Assembly (NCBI GenBank): GCA_021774335.1
Contig: JAJFJD010000059.1
Coordinates: 124,001 to 188,000 of the forward strand
Length of the DNA stretch: 64,000 nucleotides
Reading direction: 5' to 3'
DNA from: Alphaproteobacteria bacterium
GTDB taxonomy: Bacteria; Pseudomonadota; Alphaproteobacteria; UBA8366
Part shown: positions 8,774 through 18,418 of the stretch, piece by piece
Numbering within the stretch: the stretch's first letter is position 1
Layout: each line of letters opens with the position of its first letter
Position numbers and translations under genes: made by a program
The notes under the pieces: model-generated
Told to the model about the DNA's origin: nothing
The model's input: only the letters and a program-made list of their open reading frames with translations
Database searches by the model: none

Positions 8774-10156
8774 ATGCAGCTCTTTGTTCTATTCGCCGTC
8801 CTACTGGTGCTGACCTATATCGGGTTTGCGATGGGGCGCCGCCGCGCAGTTGCCGTGGGTGGAAACACAGCGATCGGCCTGCATTCCCTTCCGACTTATC
8901 ATGGTCTCTACATCATCCTCTGGTGCGGCCTCCCGGCGCTTGCCGTCATGGGGCTCTGGCTGGTGTTCGAGACGACCATCGTGACGTCCCTGGTCGTCGG
9001 CGCGCTGCCGCAGAACCTTCAGAGCCTGCCGCCAAACGAATTGAACCTTCTTATCAACGACATCCGCAACCTGGCCGCCGGCGACGCGACCAGCGGCGAC
9101 GCGAACGCCGATTTGAAGGCCGCGGCAGCGCGCTATGCGAGCCTACAGCAGATTGGTTTCGCCGCGATGGCGGTGGTCTGCCTGGTTCTGGCGATCGCCG
9201 GGATCGGCTTCGGGCGGCGGTATATTACGCCGGACCTGCGCGCCCGGAACCTGGTCGAGCGCACGATCATGGTGTTCCTGGTCGGCGCGTCGACGATCGC
9301 CATTCTCACCACCATCGGCATCGTCATGTCCTTACTGTTCGAGGCCTGGCGCTTCTTCCAGATGGTATCGCCGGTCGAGTTTCTGTTCGGCCTGGAGTGG
9401 AGCCCGCAGATCGCGCTGCGCGACGATCAAGTGGCGTCGTCAGGATCGTTCGGCGCCGTCCCCATTTTCGCCGGCACCGCGCTGATCAGCATTATCGCGC
9501 TGTGCGTGGCCGTGCCGATCGGCCTGCTGTCGGCGATCTATATGGCGGAATACGCCGCGCCGAAATTTCGCGCCGTGGTCAAGCCGCTGCTGGAAATCCT
9601 AGCCGGCATCCCGACCGTGGTCTACGGCTTCTTCGCCGCGCTGACGGTAGCACCCTACCTGCGCGACACGGGCATTGATCTCGGCCTGACGATTTCATCG
9701 GAAAGCGCGCTCGCCGCCGGGCTGGTCATGGGCATCATGATCATTCCCTTCGTATCGTCGCTGTCCGACGACGTGATCACGGCGGTACCGCGGGCGATGC
9801 GCGAGGGCTCCTACGGCCTCGGCGCGACAAAGTCCGAGACCATTCGCCACGTCATCATCCCGGCGGCATTACCGGGCATCGTCGGCAGCGTGCTGCTGGC
9901 CGCTTCCCGCGCCATTGGCGAGACCATGATCGTGGTGATGGCCGCCGGCCTTACCGCGCGGCTGACCGCCAATCCCTTCGACGCGGTCACCACGGTAACC
10001 GTTCAGATCGTCACGCTGCTTGTCGGCGATCAGGAATTCGACAGCCCCAAGACACTGGCGGCCTTCGCACTCGGCCTGGTGTTGTTCGTCATTACGCTCT
10101 GCCTCAACGTCATCGCGTTGCGCGTGGTGCAGAAATACCGAGAGAAATATGACTGA
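8774..10156 (+). CDS. pstC: Phosphate ABC transporter permease PstC
   Basis: Inner-membrane subunit of the high-affinity phosphate transporter. 460 residues from ATG 8774, preceded by AGGGAAG; the frame is open to 8687 but the extra residues are polar and atypical. The N-terminal half has extra membrane segments and a periplasmic loop (about residues 1-210) that makes it longer than the E. coli protein, as is common in alphaproteobacteria. The C-terminal permease domain has the EAA loop, AMREGSYGLGATKSETIRHV, contacting PstB. Its stop codon overlaps the pstA start by 8 bp, so the two are translationally coupled. Confidence 0.94.
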   Translation: MQLFVLFAVLLVLTYIGFAMGRRRAVAVGGNTAIGLHSLPTYHGLYIILWCGLPALAVMGLWLVFETTIVTSLVVGALPQNLQSLPPNELNLLINDIRNLAAGDATSGDANADLKAAAARYASLQQIGFAAMAVVCLVLAIAGIGFGRRYITPDLRARNLVERTIMVFLVGASTIAILTTIGIVMSLLFEAWRFFQMVSPVEFLFGLEWSPQIALRDDQVASSGSFGAVPIFAGTALISIIALCVAVPIGLLSAIYMAEYAAPKFRAVVKPLLEILAGIPTVVYGFFAALTVAPYLRDTGIDLGLTISSESALAAGLVMGIMIIPFVSSLSDDVITAVPRAMREGSYGLGATKSETIRHVIIPAALPGIVGSVLLAASRAIGETMIVVMAAGLTARLTANPFDAVTTVTVQIVTLLVGDQEFDSPKTLAAFALGLVLFVITLCLNVIALRVVQKYREKYD

Positions 10157-11459
10157 CGCCACCGCTCCTAATTCCCCTCGTCTCCGCAATACCGCCGAAC
10201 GGGTCGATGCCGGCTTGAAGCGGCGCTACGCGGCAGAGAGACGGTTTCGGCTGTATGGGCTGATATCGATCATCCTGGCGGTCTCCTTCCTCGGCCTGCT
10301 GCTCGTTAGCATCGTGTCGAAGGGATACACCGCGTTCCAGCAGACTTTCATCCAGCTTGAGATCGACTTCGCCAAGGAAGACATCGACCCGCAAGGAACC
10401 GCCGATCCGAAGGTGTTGGCCGGCGCCGACTATGGCGGGCTGATTAAGAAGACGCTGCGGAGCCAGTTCCCGGACGTGAAGAGCCGCCGCGACAAGCGCA
10501 AGCTCTACAAGCTGGTCAGCGGCCACGCGGCCTATGACCTGCAGGACCTGGTCGTCGCGAACCCGGCAATCATCGGCACCTCGCGCAAGATATGGGTGCC
10601 GGCATCCGACGATATCGATGTCTTTGTTAAAGGCCATGTGAGCGCCGACGTGCCGGAAGACCAGCGCCGCATCAAGGACATTGAAATTGCCTGGGTTACG
10701 GCGCTGCAGGAAAAGGGCGCGCTCGAGAAGAAGTTCAACGCCACTTTCTTCACGTCGGGCGACAGCCGCGATCCCGAGGTCGCCGGCATCTGGGGCGCCG
10801 TCTCCGGCTCCTTCTTCACCCTGATCGTCACGCTGCTGCTGGCCTTCCCGCTCGGCGTCATGGCGGCGGTCTACCTCGAGGAATTCGCGCCGAAGAACCG
10901 CTGGACCGTCATGATCGAGTTCAACCTCTTCATTCTCGCAGCGGTGACGTCGATCGTCTTCGGGCTGTTGGGCCTCGTGGTCTTTCTCAACTTCTTCAAC
11001 CTGCCGCGCTCGGCCCCGCTGGTCGGCGGCATGGTGCTGGCCCTGATGACCCTGCCGACAATCATCATCGCATCGCGCGCCGCGCTGAAAGCCGTGCCGC
11101 CCTCGATCCGCGAGGCGGCGCTGGGCATCGGCGCCAGCAAGGTGCAGACCGTGACCGATCATGTCCTGCCATTGGCGATGCCCGGCATGCTGACCGGCAC
11201 GATCATCGGTATGGCGCAGGCGCTCGGCGAAACTGCGCCGTTGCTGATGATCGGCATGGTGGCCTTTATCGTCGATATCCCGTCCGGTCCGCTGGACCCG
11301 GCGACGGTGTTGCCGGTGCAAATCTATCTTTGGGCCGACAGCGCCGAACGCGCTTTCGTGGAACGGACCTCGGCGGCGATCATGGTTCTCCTGGCCTTCC
11401 TCGTATGCATGAACCTTATTGCAATCATCCTGCGGAAACGCTTCGAAAGGCAGTGGTAA
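10149..11459 (+). CDS. pstA: Phosphate ABC transporter permease PstA
   Basis: Second membrane subunit of the phosphate transporter. 436 residues from ATG 10149, which overlaps pstC; the longer reading frame from 10020 is an artefact inside pstC. A first membrane helix (about residues 36-60) is followed by a roughly 170-residue extracytoplasmic segment of the DUF3333 type, seen in many alphaproteobacterial PstA proteins. The canonical permease domain with EAA loop IREAALGIGASKVQTVTDHV follows. It ends one base before pstB starts. Confidence 0.94.
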   Translation: MTDATAPNSPRLRNTAERVDAGLKRRYAAERRFRLYGLISIILAVSFLGLLLVSIVSKGYTAFQQTFIQLEIDFAKEDIDPQGTADPKVLAGADYGGLIKKTLRSQFPDVKSRRDKRKLYKLVSGHAAYDLQDLVVANPAIIGTSRKIWVPASDDIDVFVKGHVSADVPEDQRRIKDIEIAWVTALQEKGALEKKFNATFFTSGDSRDPEVAGIWGAVSGSFFTLIVTLLLAFPLGVMAAVYLEEFAPKNRWTVMIEFNLFILAAVTSIVFGLLGLVVFLNFFNLPRSAPLVGGMVLALMTLPTIIIASRAALKAVPPSIREAALGIGASKVQTVTDHVLPLAMPGMLTGTIIGMAQALGETAPLLMIGMVAFIVDIPSGPLDPATVLPVQIYLWADSAERAFVERTSAAIMVLLAFLVCMNLIAIILRKRFERQW

Positions 11460-11460
11460 G

Positions 11461-12300
11461 ATGACCCGGCACTTGGAGCTCAAATCGATGACGGTTGAAA
11501 AAACCAAAACCATGGTGGCGGACGACACGCCCTGCGCCATGCCGGTCATCAAGATGTCGGCACGCGATGTCGACGTCTACTACGGTGACAAGCAGGCGCT
11601 GATGGGGATCGACCTCGACATCCGCGAGCGCGAGGTGACGTCGCTGATCGGACCGTCCGGGTGCGGCAAATCCACCTTCCTGCGCTGCCTGAACCGGATG
11701 AACGACGTAATCGACATCTGCCGCGTCGACGGCGACATCCAATTGGACGGTAAGGACGTTTACCACCGCGGCGTCGACGTGGTGCAGCTTCGCGCCCTGG
11801 TCGGCATGGTCTTCCAGAAGCCGAACCCGTTTCCAAAATCGATCTACGACAATGTTGCCTACGGACCCAAGCTGCACGGCTTGGCCGACAACCGCGAAGA
11901 CCTCGACGAGATCGTGATGACGAGCCTGGAACGCGCGGGATTGCTCGACGAGGTCAAGGACCGGCTCGACCAGCCCGGCACCGGTCTGTCCGGCGGGCAG
12001 CAGCAGCGCCTCTGCATCGCGCGCGCAATCGCGGTCTCGCCCGAAGTCATCCTGATGGACGAACCATGCTCATCGCTCGACCCGATCGCCACCGCGCGCA
12101 TCGAGGAGCTGATCGACGAACTGCGCGCCAATTTCACCATCGTGATCGTGACGCATTCCATGCAGCAGGCCGCGCGGGTATCGCAGCGCACCGCTTTCTT
12201 CCATCTTGGGTATCTCGTCGAGGTCGGGGATACGGAGCAGATCTTCACCACCCCGAACGACAAACGCACCCAGGATTACATCACCGGCCGCTTCGGCTGA
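11461..12300 (+). CDS. pstB: Phosphate ABC transporter ATP-binding protein PstB
   Basis: Cytoplasmic ATPase driving phosphate uptake. Walker A GPSGCGKSTFLRC, Q-loop VFQKPNPFPKSIYDNVAYGP (the PNPFP stretch is typical of PstB), signature LSGGQQQRLCIARAIA, Walker B VILMDEPCSSLDP and switch His in VTHSMQQAARVS. 279 residues from ATG 11461, immediately after the pstA stop; ATG 11488 is a possible shorter start. About 25 N-terminal residues precede the ABC domain. Confidence 0.96.
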   Translation: MTRHLELKSMTVEKTKTMVADDTPCAMPVIKMSARDVDVYYGDKQALMGIDLDIREREVTSLIGPSGCGKSTFLRCLNRMNDVIDICRVDGDIQLDGKDVYHRGVDVVQLRALVGMVFQKPNPFPKSIYDNVAYGPKLHGLADNREDLDEIVMTSLERAGLLDEVKDRLDQPGTGLSGGQQQRLCIARAIAVSPEVILMDEPCSSLDPIATARIEELIDELRANFTIVIVTHSMQQAARVSQRTAFFHLGYLVEVGDTEQIFTTPNDKRTQDYITGRFG

Positions 12301-12314
12301 TTGGAGAGACAATC

Positions 12315-13061
12315 GTGGCAAATGCAAGCGAGCATATCGTCAAGTCCTATGACGAGGAGTTGAAACAGCTCAACGCGCTGATCAGCCGCATGGGCGGCCT
12401 GGCCGAAACGCAATTCGACGGCGCCGTCCAGGCCGTGTTGCGGCGCGACGCGGAATTGGCGGAACAGGTGCGGGCGGGTGACGCGCAGATCGACGCGCTG
12501 GAACATGAAATTGACGCGCTCGTGGTGCGGCTGCTGGCGCTACGCCAGCCGATGGCGGTCGACCTGCGCTACATCGTATCGGCGCTCAAGATCGCGGCCG
12601 ACCTGGAGCGGTTCGGTGATCACGCCAAGAGCGTGGCCAAGCGGGCCATCGCGATCAGCCAGGTGCCGCGCATCCCGGCACCCGGACTCGACCGCATGGC
12701 GCGTATGGTGCAGAGCATGATCAAGGAGGTGCTCGACGCCTATCTCGAGAACGACACCGACAAGGCGATCCGGATCTGGCGTCAGGACGCGGAAGTGGAC
12801 GAGTTGTACAATAGCCTGTTCCGCGAACTGCTGACCTACATGATGGAAGATCCGCGCAACATCACCGGCTGCACCCATCTGCTGTTCATCGCGAAGAACA
12901 TCGAGCGGATGGGCGACCACGCCACCAATATCGCCGAAATCGTGCATTACCAGGTCAAAGGCACACAACTGCCCGATGACCGCCCCCGCGGCGATGACCC
13001 GAGTTTCACGGTCGTCGACAATGACATTCCAAACAACGAAGATCGAACGCCATTATTATGA
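12315..13061 (+). CDS. phoU: Phosphate signalling regulator PhoU
   Basis: PhoU links the Pst transporter to PhoR and keeps the Pho regulon off when phosphate is plentiful. The GTG start at 12315 has GGAGAG 6 bp upstream and yields the usual N-terminus (HIVKSYDEELKQLNALISRM). Two PhoU helical repeats are recognisable, each with a metal-binding E/DxxxD segment: DLERFGDHAKSVAKRA near residue 97 and NIERMGDHATNIAEI near residue 195. 248 residues, slightly longer than E. coli PhoU because of a polar tail. Overlaps phoB by 4 bp. Confidence 0.95.
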   Translation: MANASEHIVKSYDEELKQLNALISRMGGLAETQFDGAVQAVLRRDAELAEQVRAGDAQIDALEHEIDALVVRLLALRQPMAVDLRYIVSALKIAADLERFGDHAKSVAKRAIAISQVPRIPAPGLDRMARMVQSMIKEVLDAYLENDTDKAIRIWRQDAEVDELYNSLFRELLTYMMEDPRNITGCTHLLFIAKNIERMGDHATNIAEIVHYQVKGTQLPDDRPRGDDPSFTVVDNDIPNNEDRTPLL

Positions 13062-13753
13062 GGCCCCGTATACTGATCGTGGAGGACGAGGCGGCCCTCG
13101 TCACGTTGCTCCGCTACAATCTCGAACGCGAAGGATTCGACGTCTTCGAAGCCGGTGACGGCGACGAAGCGCTGGTCGTTGTGGACGAGAGCCCCCCTGA
13201 CCTTATCCTGCTCGACTGGATGCTGCCGCTGACCAGCGGCATCGAGGTGTGCCGCCAACTGCGGCGCAAACCGGAAACCCGGACGACGCCGATCATCATG
13301 CTGACCGCGCGCGGCGAGGAAGCCGACAAGGTGCGCGGTCTGGACAGCGGCGTTGACGACTATGTCACCAAGCCGTTCTCCCCGGCCGAACTGATCGCCC
13401 GCATCCGCGCCCTGCTGCGCCGCGCCAATCCGGCCCCGGCGGATGAAACGCTGCATTGCGGCAACATCCGCATGGATCTGGCGGCGCATAAGGTGCACCG
13501 CGGCGACCGCAACGTGCATCTAGGACCCACCGAGTTCCGCCTGCTGCGCTATCTGATGGAGCATCAGGGCCGCGTTTTCAGCCGCGAACAGCTGCTGGAT
13601 GCGGTTTGGGGCCGCGACGTCTTCGTCGAGGCCCGGACGGTCGACGTTCACATCCGGCGCTTGCGCAAGGCGTTGAACGATACGGGCGACAACGACCTGA
13701 TCCGCACGGTCCGAGCGGCGGGCTACGCGCTGGAATGTCCCAGCTCAGCCTAG
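13058..13753 (+). CDS. phoB: Phosphate regulon response regulator PhoB
   Basis: Transcription factor binding Pho boxes after phosphorylation by PhoR. The receiver domain has acidic pocket residues E9/D10, phospho-acceptor D53 (LILLDWMLP) and K105 (DDYVTKPFSPAEL). The OmpR-type winged helix occupies about residues 130-228 with the recognition region VDVHIRRLRKALND. 231 residues, normal. It is last in the cluster and its 3' end overlaps the opposing synthetase gene by 9 bp. As part of the transcript starting at the Pho box it is probably autoinduced. Confidence 0.96.
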   Translation: MRPRILIVEDEAALVTLLRYNLEREGFDVFEAGDGDEALVVVDESPPDLILLDWMLPLTSGIEVCRQLRRKPETRTTPIIMLTARGEEADKVRGLDSGVDDYVTKPFSPAELIARIRALLRRANPAPADETLHCGNIRMDLAAHKVHRGDRNVHLGPTEFRLLRYLMEHQGRVFSREQLLDAVWGRDVFVEARTVDVHIRRLRKALNDTGDNDLIRTVRAAGYALECPSSA

Positions 13754-16420
13754 CGGCAGCACCGCTTCGGAGATCGACGGCTCGCCGGGCATCGACTTCA
13801 CGGTGAAGCCGAGGTCCTTGCACATGTCGATCATCGGTCGGTTCTCGCTGAGGATTTCGCCGAACAGTTCGCCGAGGCCGCGCGCCTTGGCATGGTCGAT
13901 CAGCAAGCCCATCAACCCATAGCCGAGGCCCTTACCCTTCCAGTCGGTGCGCACCATGACGGCGAATTCCGCACGCTCGTTATTGGCGTCCGCTGCAAGC
14001 CGCGATACGCCAACCGCTTCCTTGCTCCCGTCCCCCTCGAACGCCACGAAGGCCATCTCGCGCGCATAGTCGATCTGGCTCAATCGCGCCGCAAGCTTGT
14101 CCGGCAGCCCTTTCATTGCATGCATGAAGCGCATGCGGATGTCTCTCGCGTCGGCCCGGGCGATCATGTCCTGCAACCGTGGAGCATCGGTTGGCCGAAT
14201 CGGCCGTACCGGTATCGAGCGTCCGTCCCGCAGCGTGACTGTCCCGCGCAGCTCGGCGGGATAGGGCTTGATCGCCAGCCGGGCGCCTGGCACGGCATCC
14301 ACCGGAACCGGCGCGACCCGAATCCGTGCATCCACCACGATCACACCGTCGCTGTCGGCCAAAAGCGGGTTGATGTCGAGTTCGGAAACCGCGTCCAATT
14401 CGGCGGCGATCCGGGCGACCCGCAACACCGTATCGACAACCGCGTCGACATCGGCCCCGGCGCGGCCGCGATATCCGCGCAACAGGCCACCGATCCGGGT
14501 TTCGCCGATCAGCGCTTCCGTTAGCGTCGGGTCGAGCGGCGGCAGCGCCATCGCCGTATCGCCGATCGCCTCGACCCCGGTTCCGCCTTCGCCGAACAAC
14601 AGGACCGGACCGAACTGGGCATCCTCGCTCATGCCGACGATCAACTCGAACGCGCCCGGGCGGCGCACCATCGGCTGCACCGTGACGCCATGATAGCGGG
14701 CGTCGGGACGGACACGGCGGACCCGTTCCTCCATCGCCTGCGCGGCTGCCGCCACCGCGCCCGGGGTCTCGAGATCAAGCATCACGCCGCCGACATCCGA
14801 CTTATGCGTGATATCCGGCGAATGAACCTTGATCACGTAGGGTCCGTCGAAGGTTGCCGCCTGCCGCGCGGCCTCGGCCGCCGTTTCCGCGACCAGGGTT
14901 TGGACGACCGGCACGCCATAGGCGCGCAACACCGCCTTCGCTTCCGGTTCGGAGAGCCATTCGCGATCCTCGCCAAGCGCGGTATCGATCACGGCCATGG
15001 CGGCCGCCCGGTCGACCGACAGATCCTCGGCATCCAGCGACGGCACACGCGCCAGCGCCGCTTGGCCCGCGCGATACCGCATCAGATGCGCGAAGGCCCG
15101 CACCGCATCCTCGGGCGTGTCGTAGGTCGGCACGCGATGGGCGGAAAACAGTTTCCGCGCCGGCTCGGGCGCTGTCCCACCGAGCCAACTCGTCAGCACG
15201 GGAAATCGTCCCGTCGTCCGGCAATCGACTACCGCTTGCGCCGCCTCGGTGCTGTCGGCGACGGCGGTTGGGCAGTTCAGCACCAGCACGGCGTCCACGG
15301 CCTTATCCGCCAGCGTCGCCTGCAGCGCGTCGCCGTAGCGTTGCCCGGACGCGTCACCGATGATGTCGATCGGATTGCCGCCGCTCCATGAGACGGGCAG
15401 CACCGCATCCAGCGCGGCGACCGTGTCCGGCGACAACGTCGCGAGCGGGCAGCCTTCCTCGACAGCGCGGTCGGTGGCGAGCACGCCAAACCCGCCGCCG
15501 TTAGACAAAATAGCGAGGCGGTCGCCGGTAAAGCGCGGCGCATGCGCCAGCGTCTCGACCGCGTCGAACAGTTCCTTGGTTTCCAACACCCGCAGCAAAC
15601 CGGCGCGGCGGAACACCGCGTCGTACACCGCATCCGACCCAGCCAGCGCCCCGGTATGCGAACTCGCCGCCTTGGCGCCCTCGGGCACGCGGCCGGCCTT
15701 GATCACGATGACCGGCTTGGTGCGCGCCGCGATCCGCGCGGCCGACAGGAATTTGCGCGCGTTGGTCACCGCCTCGACATAGAGCAGGATCGCCCGCACA
15801 TCGGGCTGCAGCGCGAGATAGTCCAGCATGTCGCCGAAATCCACGTCGGCCATATCGCCGAGCGACACCATGTGCGAGAAGCCGATACCGCGCGCGGCGG
15901 CCCAATCCAGCACCGACGTGACGACCGCGCCCGACTGCGACACGAAGGCAAGATCGCCCGGGGCCGCGTCGATATGCGCGAAGCTGGCATTCAGGCCAGC
16001 GCCCGGCACCAGCACGCCGAGTACGTTCGGCCCGATGATCCGCATGCGCTGCGACGCCTCCAACATCGCTTCCCGCCGCGTCTCGCCGTCGCTGTCGCCG
16101 CCTTCGCCGAATCCCGCGGTGATAACCACCGCCGCCTGCGCGCCCTTCTCCCGCAACTCCGCGATCACACCGGGCACCGCGTCAGCCGGGGTGCAGACGA
16201 CGCCGAGGTCCGGGACCATCGGCAAGTCCGCCACCGACGGCCAAGCCAGAACACCGCCGATGGCCCTATGCTTCGGGTTCACCGGCATGATCGGCCCCTG
16301 AAACCCCGCCCGCATCAGATTGCGCGCGAGCACAGCCCCGACGGATTTCGGCCGGTTGCTGGCGCCGACCAGGGCGATCGAAGCCGGCCGAAAGATGTAA
16401 TCGAGATCGCGGATGCTCAT
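13745..16420 (-). CDS. Acyl-CoA synthetase (NDP-forming) fused to GNAT acetyltransferase (Pat-like)
   Basis: 891 residues from ATG 16420; the frame is open further upstream, but that stretch lies over the macrodomain gene and the family starts at RDLDYIFRPASIALVGASN. The layout is a CoA-binding Rossmann domain (about 1-130), succinyl-CoA-synthetase-like domains with SSHTGALAGSD carrying the expected phospho-His, an ATP-grasp domain (about 490-700) and a C-terminal GNAT domain (about 730-890; VRTDWKGKGLGYGLMGLLID, the acetyl-CoA loop). This resembles bacterial Pat/PatZ lysine acetyltransferases that acetylate acetyl-CoA synthetase, in which the synthetase part is often only a sensor. Here the His is retained, so the synthetase may be active. 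Its ATG overlaps the macrodomain stop by 4 bp. Confidence 0.88.
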   Translation of the reverse strand: MSIRDLDYIFRPASIALVGASNRPKSVGAVLARNLMRAGFQGPIMPVNPKHRAIGGVLAWPSVADLPMVPDLGVVCTPADAVPGVIAELREKGAQAAVVITAGFGEGGDSDGETRREAMLEASQRMRIIGPNVLGVLVPGAGLNASFAHIDAAPGDLAFVSQSGAVVTSVLDWAAARGIGFSHMVSLGDMADVDFGDMLDYLALQPDVRAILLYVEAVTNARKFLSAARIAARTKPVIVIKAGRVPEGAKAASSHTGALAGSDAVYDAVFRRAGLLRVLETKELFDAVETLAHAPRFTGDRLAILSNGGGFGVLATDRAVEEGCPLATLSPDTVAALDAVLPVSWSGGNPIDIIGDASGQRYGDALQATLADKAVDAVLVLNCPTAVADSTEAAQAVVDCRTTGRFPVLTSWLGGTAPEPARKLFSAHRVPTYDTPEDAVRAFAHLMRYRAGQAALARVPSLDAEDLSVDRAAAMAVIDTALGEDREWLSEPEAKAVLRAYGVPVVQTLVAETAAEAARQAATFDGPYVIKVHSPDITHKSDVGGVMLDLETPGAVAAAAQAMEERVRRVRPDARYHGVTVQPMVRRPGAFELIVGMSEDAQFGPVLLFGEGGTGVEAIGDTAMALPPLDPTLTEALIGETRIGGLLRGYRGRAGADVDAVVDTVLRVARIAAELDAVSELDINPLLADSDGVIVVDARIRVAPVPVDAVPGARLAIKPYPAELRGTVTLRDGRSIPVRPIRPTDAPRLQDMIARADARDIRMRFMHAMKGLPDKLAARLSQIDYAREMAFVAFEGDGSKEAVGVSRLAADANNERAEFAVMVRTDWKGKGLGYGLMGLLIDHAKARGLGELFGEILSENRPMIDMCKDLGFTVKSMPGEPSISEAVLPLG

Positions 16421-16935
16421 GAGCGATGGCGCTCCAATTCGGCGCGGTATAGCGTGGCGGCCTCGGCGCCGAAACAACAAAAGACCACGCGGTCGACGGT
16501 AGATCCGCCCATTATCTGCGTAGCAACCGTATCTATGGCGATCTTGGTCGCGTGATCGAGCGGAAACCGGTATACGCCCGTGGAAATCGCCGGGAAGGCA
16601 ATCGAGATGACGCGGTTCTCCGCCGCCACTTCCATCGATCGGCGGTAGCAGCTTTCCAGCAACGCCGGCTCGTCCGCCGCTCCGCCGGCCCACACCGGAC
16701 CGACCGTATGGATCACGTGCTGTGCTTTCAGGTCGTAACCGCCGGTGATCTTGGCTTCGCCGGTGGCGCATCCGCCTAGCATCCGGCATTCTTCCAGCAG
16801 TGCCGGCCCCGCGGCCCGGTGAATTGCCCCATCGACGCCGCCGCCGCCAAGCAGGCTTTCGTTCGCCGCGTTGACGATCGCGTCGACCCGTAGCTGGGTG
16901 ATGTCTCCGTCGACCACTTCCATCGCATCCGCCAT
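16417..16935 (-). CDS. Macrodomain protein, O-acetyl-ADP-ribose deacetylase family
   Basis: 172-residue single-domain macro protein. ADP-ribose-binding motifs are intact: GDITQLRVDAIVNAANESLL near residue 10, the GGGGVDGAIHRAAG loop, and AFPAISTGVYRFPLDHA. Family members such as E. coli YmdB hydrolyse O-acetyl-ADP-ribose, the by-product of sirtuin deacetylation, and can remove ADP-ribose from acidic residues. It is the upstream gene of a coupled pair with the Pat-like acetyltransferase (ATGA overlap), which suggests a shared role in acyl/ADP-ribose metabolism; that link is inference. Confidence 0.92.
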   Translation of the reverse strand: MADAMEVVDGDITQLRVDAIVNAANESLLGGGGVDGAIHRAAGPALLEECRMLGGCATGEAKITGGYDLKAQHVIHTVGPVWAGGAADEPALLESCYRRSMEVAAENRVISIAFPAISTGVYRFPLDHATKIAIDTVATQIMGGSTVDRVVFCCFGAEAATLYRAELERHRS

Positions 16936-17013
16936 GACACCGTTCCTTCGTGTTCGGCGACGCTAGCAAAACGCCGTTACAGTTTAACTGATCTGGCGCA
17001 ATGCGGCGGTGCG

Positions 17014-18369
17014 TCAATCAGGGTGCGGAACGGCCGTCGCGGGCGGTTTTTCTTCGGGCGGGTAACGCCGCATCATCCAGATCAGCAGCGCAAGACCCGG
17101 CAGCGCCGCCAGCGTGGTCAGCAGGAAGAACATCAGCCATCCGGTCTGGTCCGCGAGCCAGCCGCCGCCGGCCGAGAGCGCGGTCCGGCTGGCCGCCGCA
17201 AGCGACGACAACAGCGCGTATTGCGTCGCCGTATAGGCCACGTTGCAAAGGCTCGAGAGATAGGCGACGAAGGCGGTCGTCCCCATGCCGCCGGTCAGGT
17301 TTTCGAAACCGATGGTGACCGCCAGCATCGGCAGCGAATAGCCGACATAAGCCTGCAGCGCGAAGACCAGGTTCGACGCCGCCTGCAATACGCCGCAGAT
17401 CAGCAGACTCTTGAGGACACCGTGGCGAGCCACCAGCCAGCCGCCGAGGCCGGCGCCGATCAGGGTCGCGGCAAGCCCCCAGCCCTTGCTGAGCACGCCG
17501 ATCTCGGCCAGCGAGAACCCGGTCCGCAGGTAGAAGGGCGTCGCCATGAAACCGAGCAAGGCATCGCCATACTTATAGAAGACAATGAACAGCAGCACGG
17601 CGATCCAGCCGGGCCGGGTCATGAATTCGGCGAAGGGACAGATGACCGCGCTATGCACCCACAGAGCCGCCGAGCGAACGCCGCGCGGTGCGCCCGCCAG
17701 CCGGGCCGCACCGGCTTCTTCCAGCCGCTCGCTTTCGGCGGTGCGGCGCACCTTGGGTTCCGGGTTGACCAGCACGGTGATCATGCCGACCACCATGCAG
17801 ACCGCCATCGCCGCATAGGCCGCGGTCCAGCCGTAGTAGTTCGCGATGATCAGCGCACCGCCGCCCGATACCAGCATGGCGATGCGATACCCGAAGACAA
17901 GATTCGCCGCGCCCGCGCCGAGCCGCGATTCCTCTAGGATTTCTGTCCGGTAGGCGTCAATCACGATGTCCTGGGTGGCCGACGCGAAAGCCACCACCGC
18001 GGCCCAGGAGACAAGGCGCAGCAGCCCGGCGGGCTCGGACGGGTCGAGCGGCGCCATCATCGCGACAGCGACCAAAAGCATGACTTGCGCGAAGAGCATC
18101 CAGCCCCGGCGCCGGCCAAACCGCGCCGTCAGGAGGGGCAGCGGCAGCCGGTCGACCAGCGGCGACCAGAAAAACTTCAGCGTATAGGCGATGCCGACCA
18201 GGGCGATCAGCCCGATTTCGGTGAGCGAAATGCCCGCCTGTTCGAGCCGGGCCGCCAGGGTGGAGCCGGTCAGCGCCAGCGGCAGCCCGCTGGAAAAGCC
18301 GAGAAAGAGCAGCGACAGCACCCGCCGGTCGAGATAGACCGCAAGCGCCGCCGCCCAATCCCGGATCAT
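17014..18369 (-). CDS. ampG: AmpG-family MFS permease (muropeptide uptake)
   Basis: Major facilitator protein, about 451 residues with roughly 12 hydrophobic segments. The start is highly AmpG-like: LLFLGFSSGLPLALTGSTLA followed by LVGIAYTLKFFWSPLVDRLP. AmpG imports anhydromuropeptides (GlcNAc-anhMurNAc peptides) from the periplasm for cell-wall recycling. ATG 18369 (MIRDWAAALAVYLDRR) is chosen; the frame is open to 18471, but that would overlap the end of the kinase gene and add a polar leader. Other AmpG-like proteins carry other substrates, so specificity is not certain. It follows the adenosine kinase by 49 bp. Confidence 0.87.
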   Translation of the reverse strand: MIRDWAAALAVYLDRRVLSLLFLGFSSGLPLALTGSTLAARLEQAGISLTEIGLIALVGIAYTLKFFWSPLVDRLPLPLLTARFGRRRGWMLFAQVMLLVAVAMMAPLDPSEPAGLLRLVSWAAVVAFASATQDIVIDAYRTEILEESRLGAGAANLVFGYRIAMLVSGGGALIIANYYGWTAAYAAMAVCMVVGMITVLVNPEPKVRRTAESERLEEAGAARLAGAPRGVRSAALWVHSAVICPFAEFMTRPGWIAVLLFIVFYKYGDALLGFMATPFYLRTGFSLAEIGVLSKGWGLAATLIGAGLGGWLVARHGVLKSLLICGVLQAASNLVFALQAYVGYSLPMLAVTIGFENLTGGMGTTAFVAYLSSLCNVAYTATQYALLSSLAAASRTALSAGGGWLADQTGWLMFFLLTTLAALPGLALLIWMMRRYPPEEKPPATAVPHPD

Positions 18370-18418
18370 GTTATCCGCATCCGGCGCGGCCGGCGCATCC
18401 GGCGAGAAACCTCGGACA

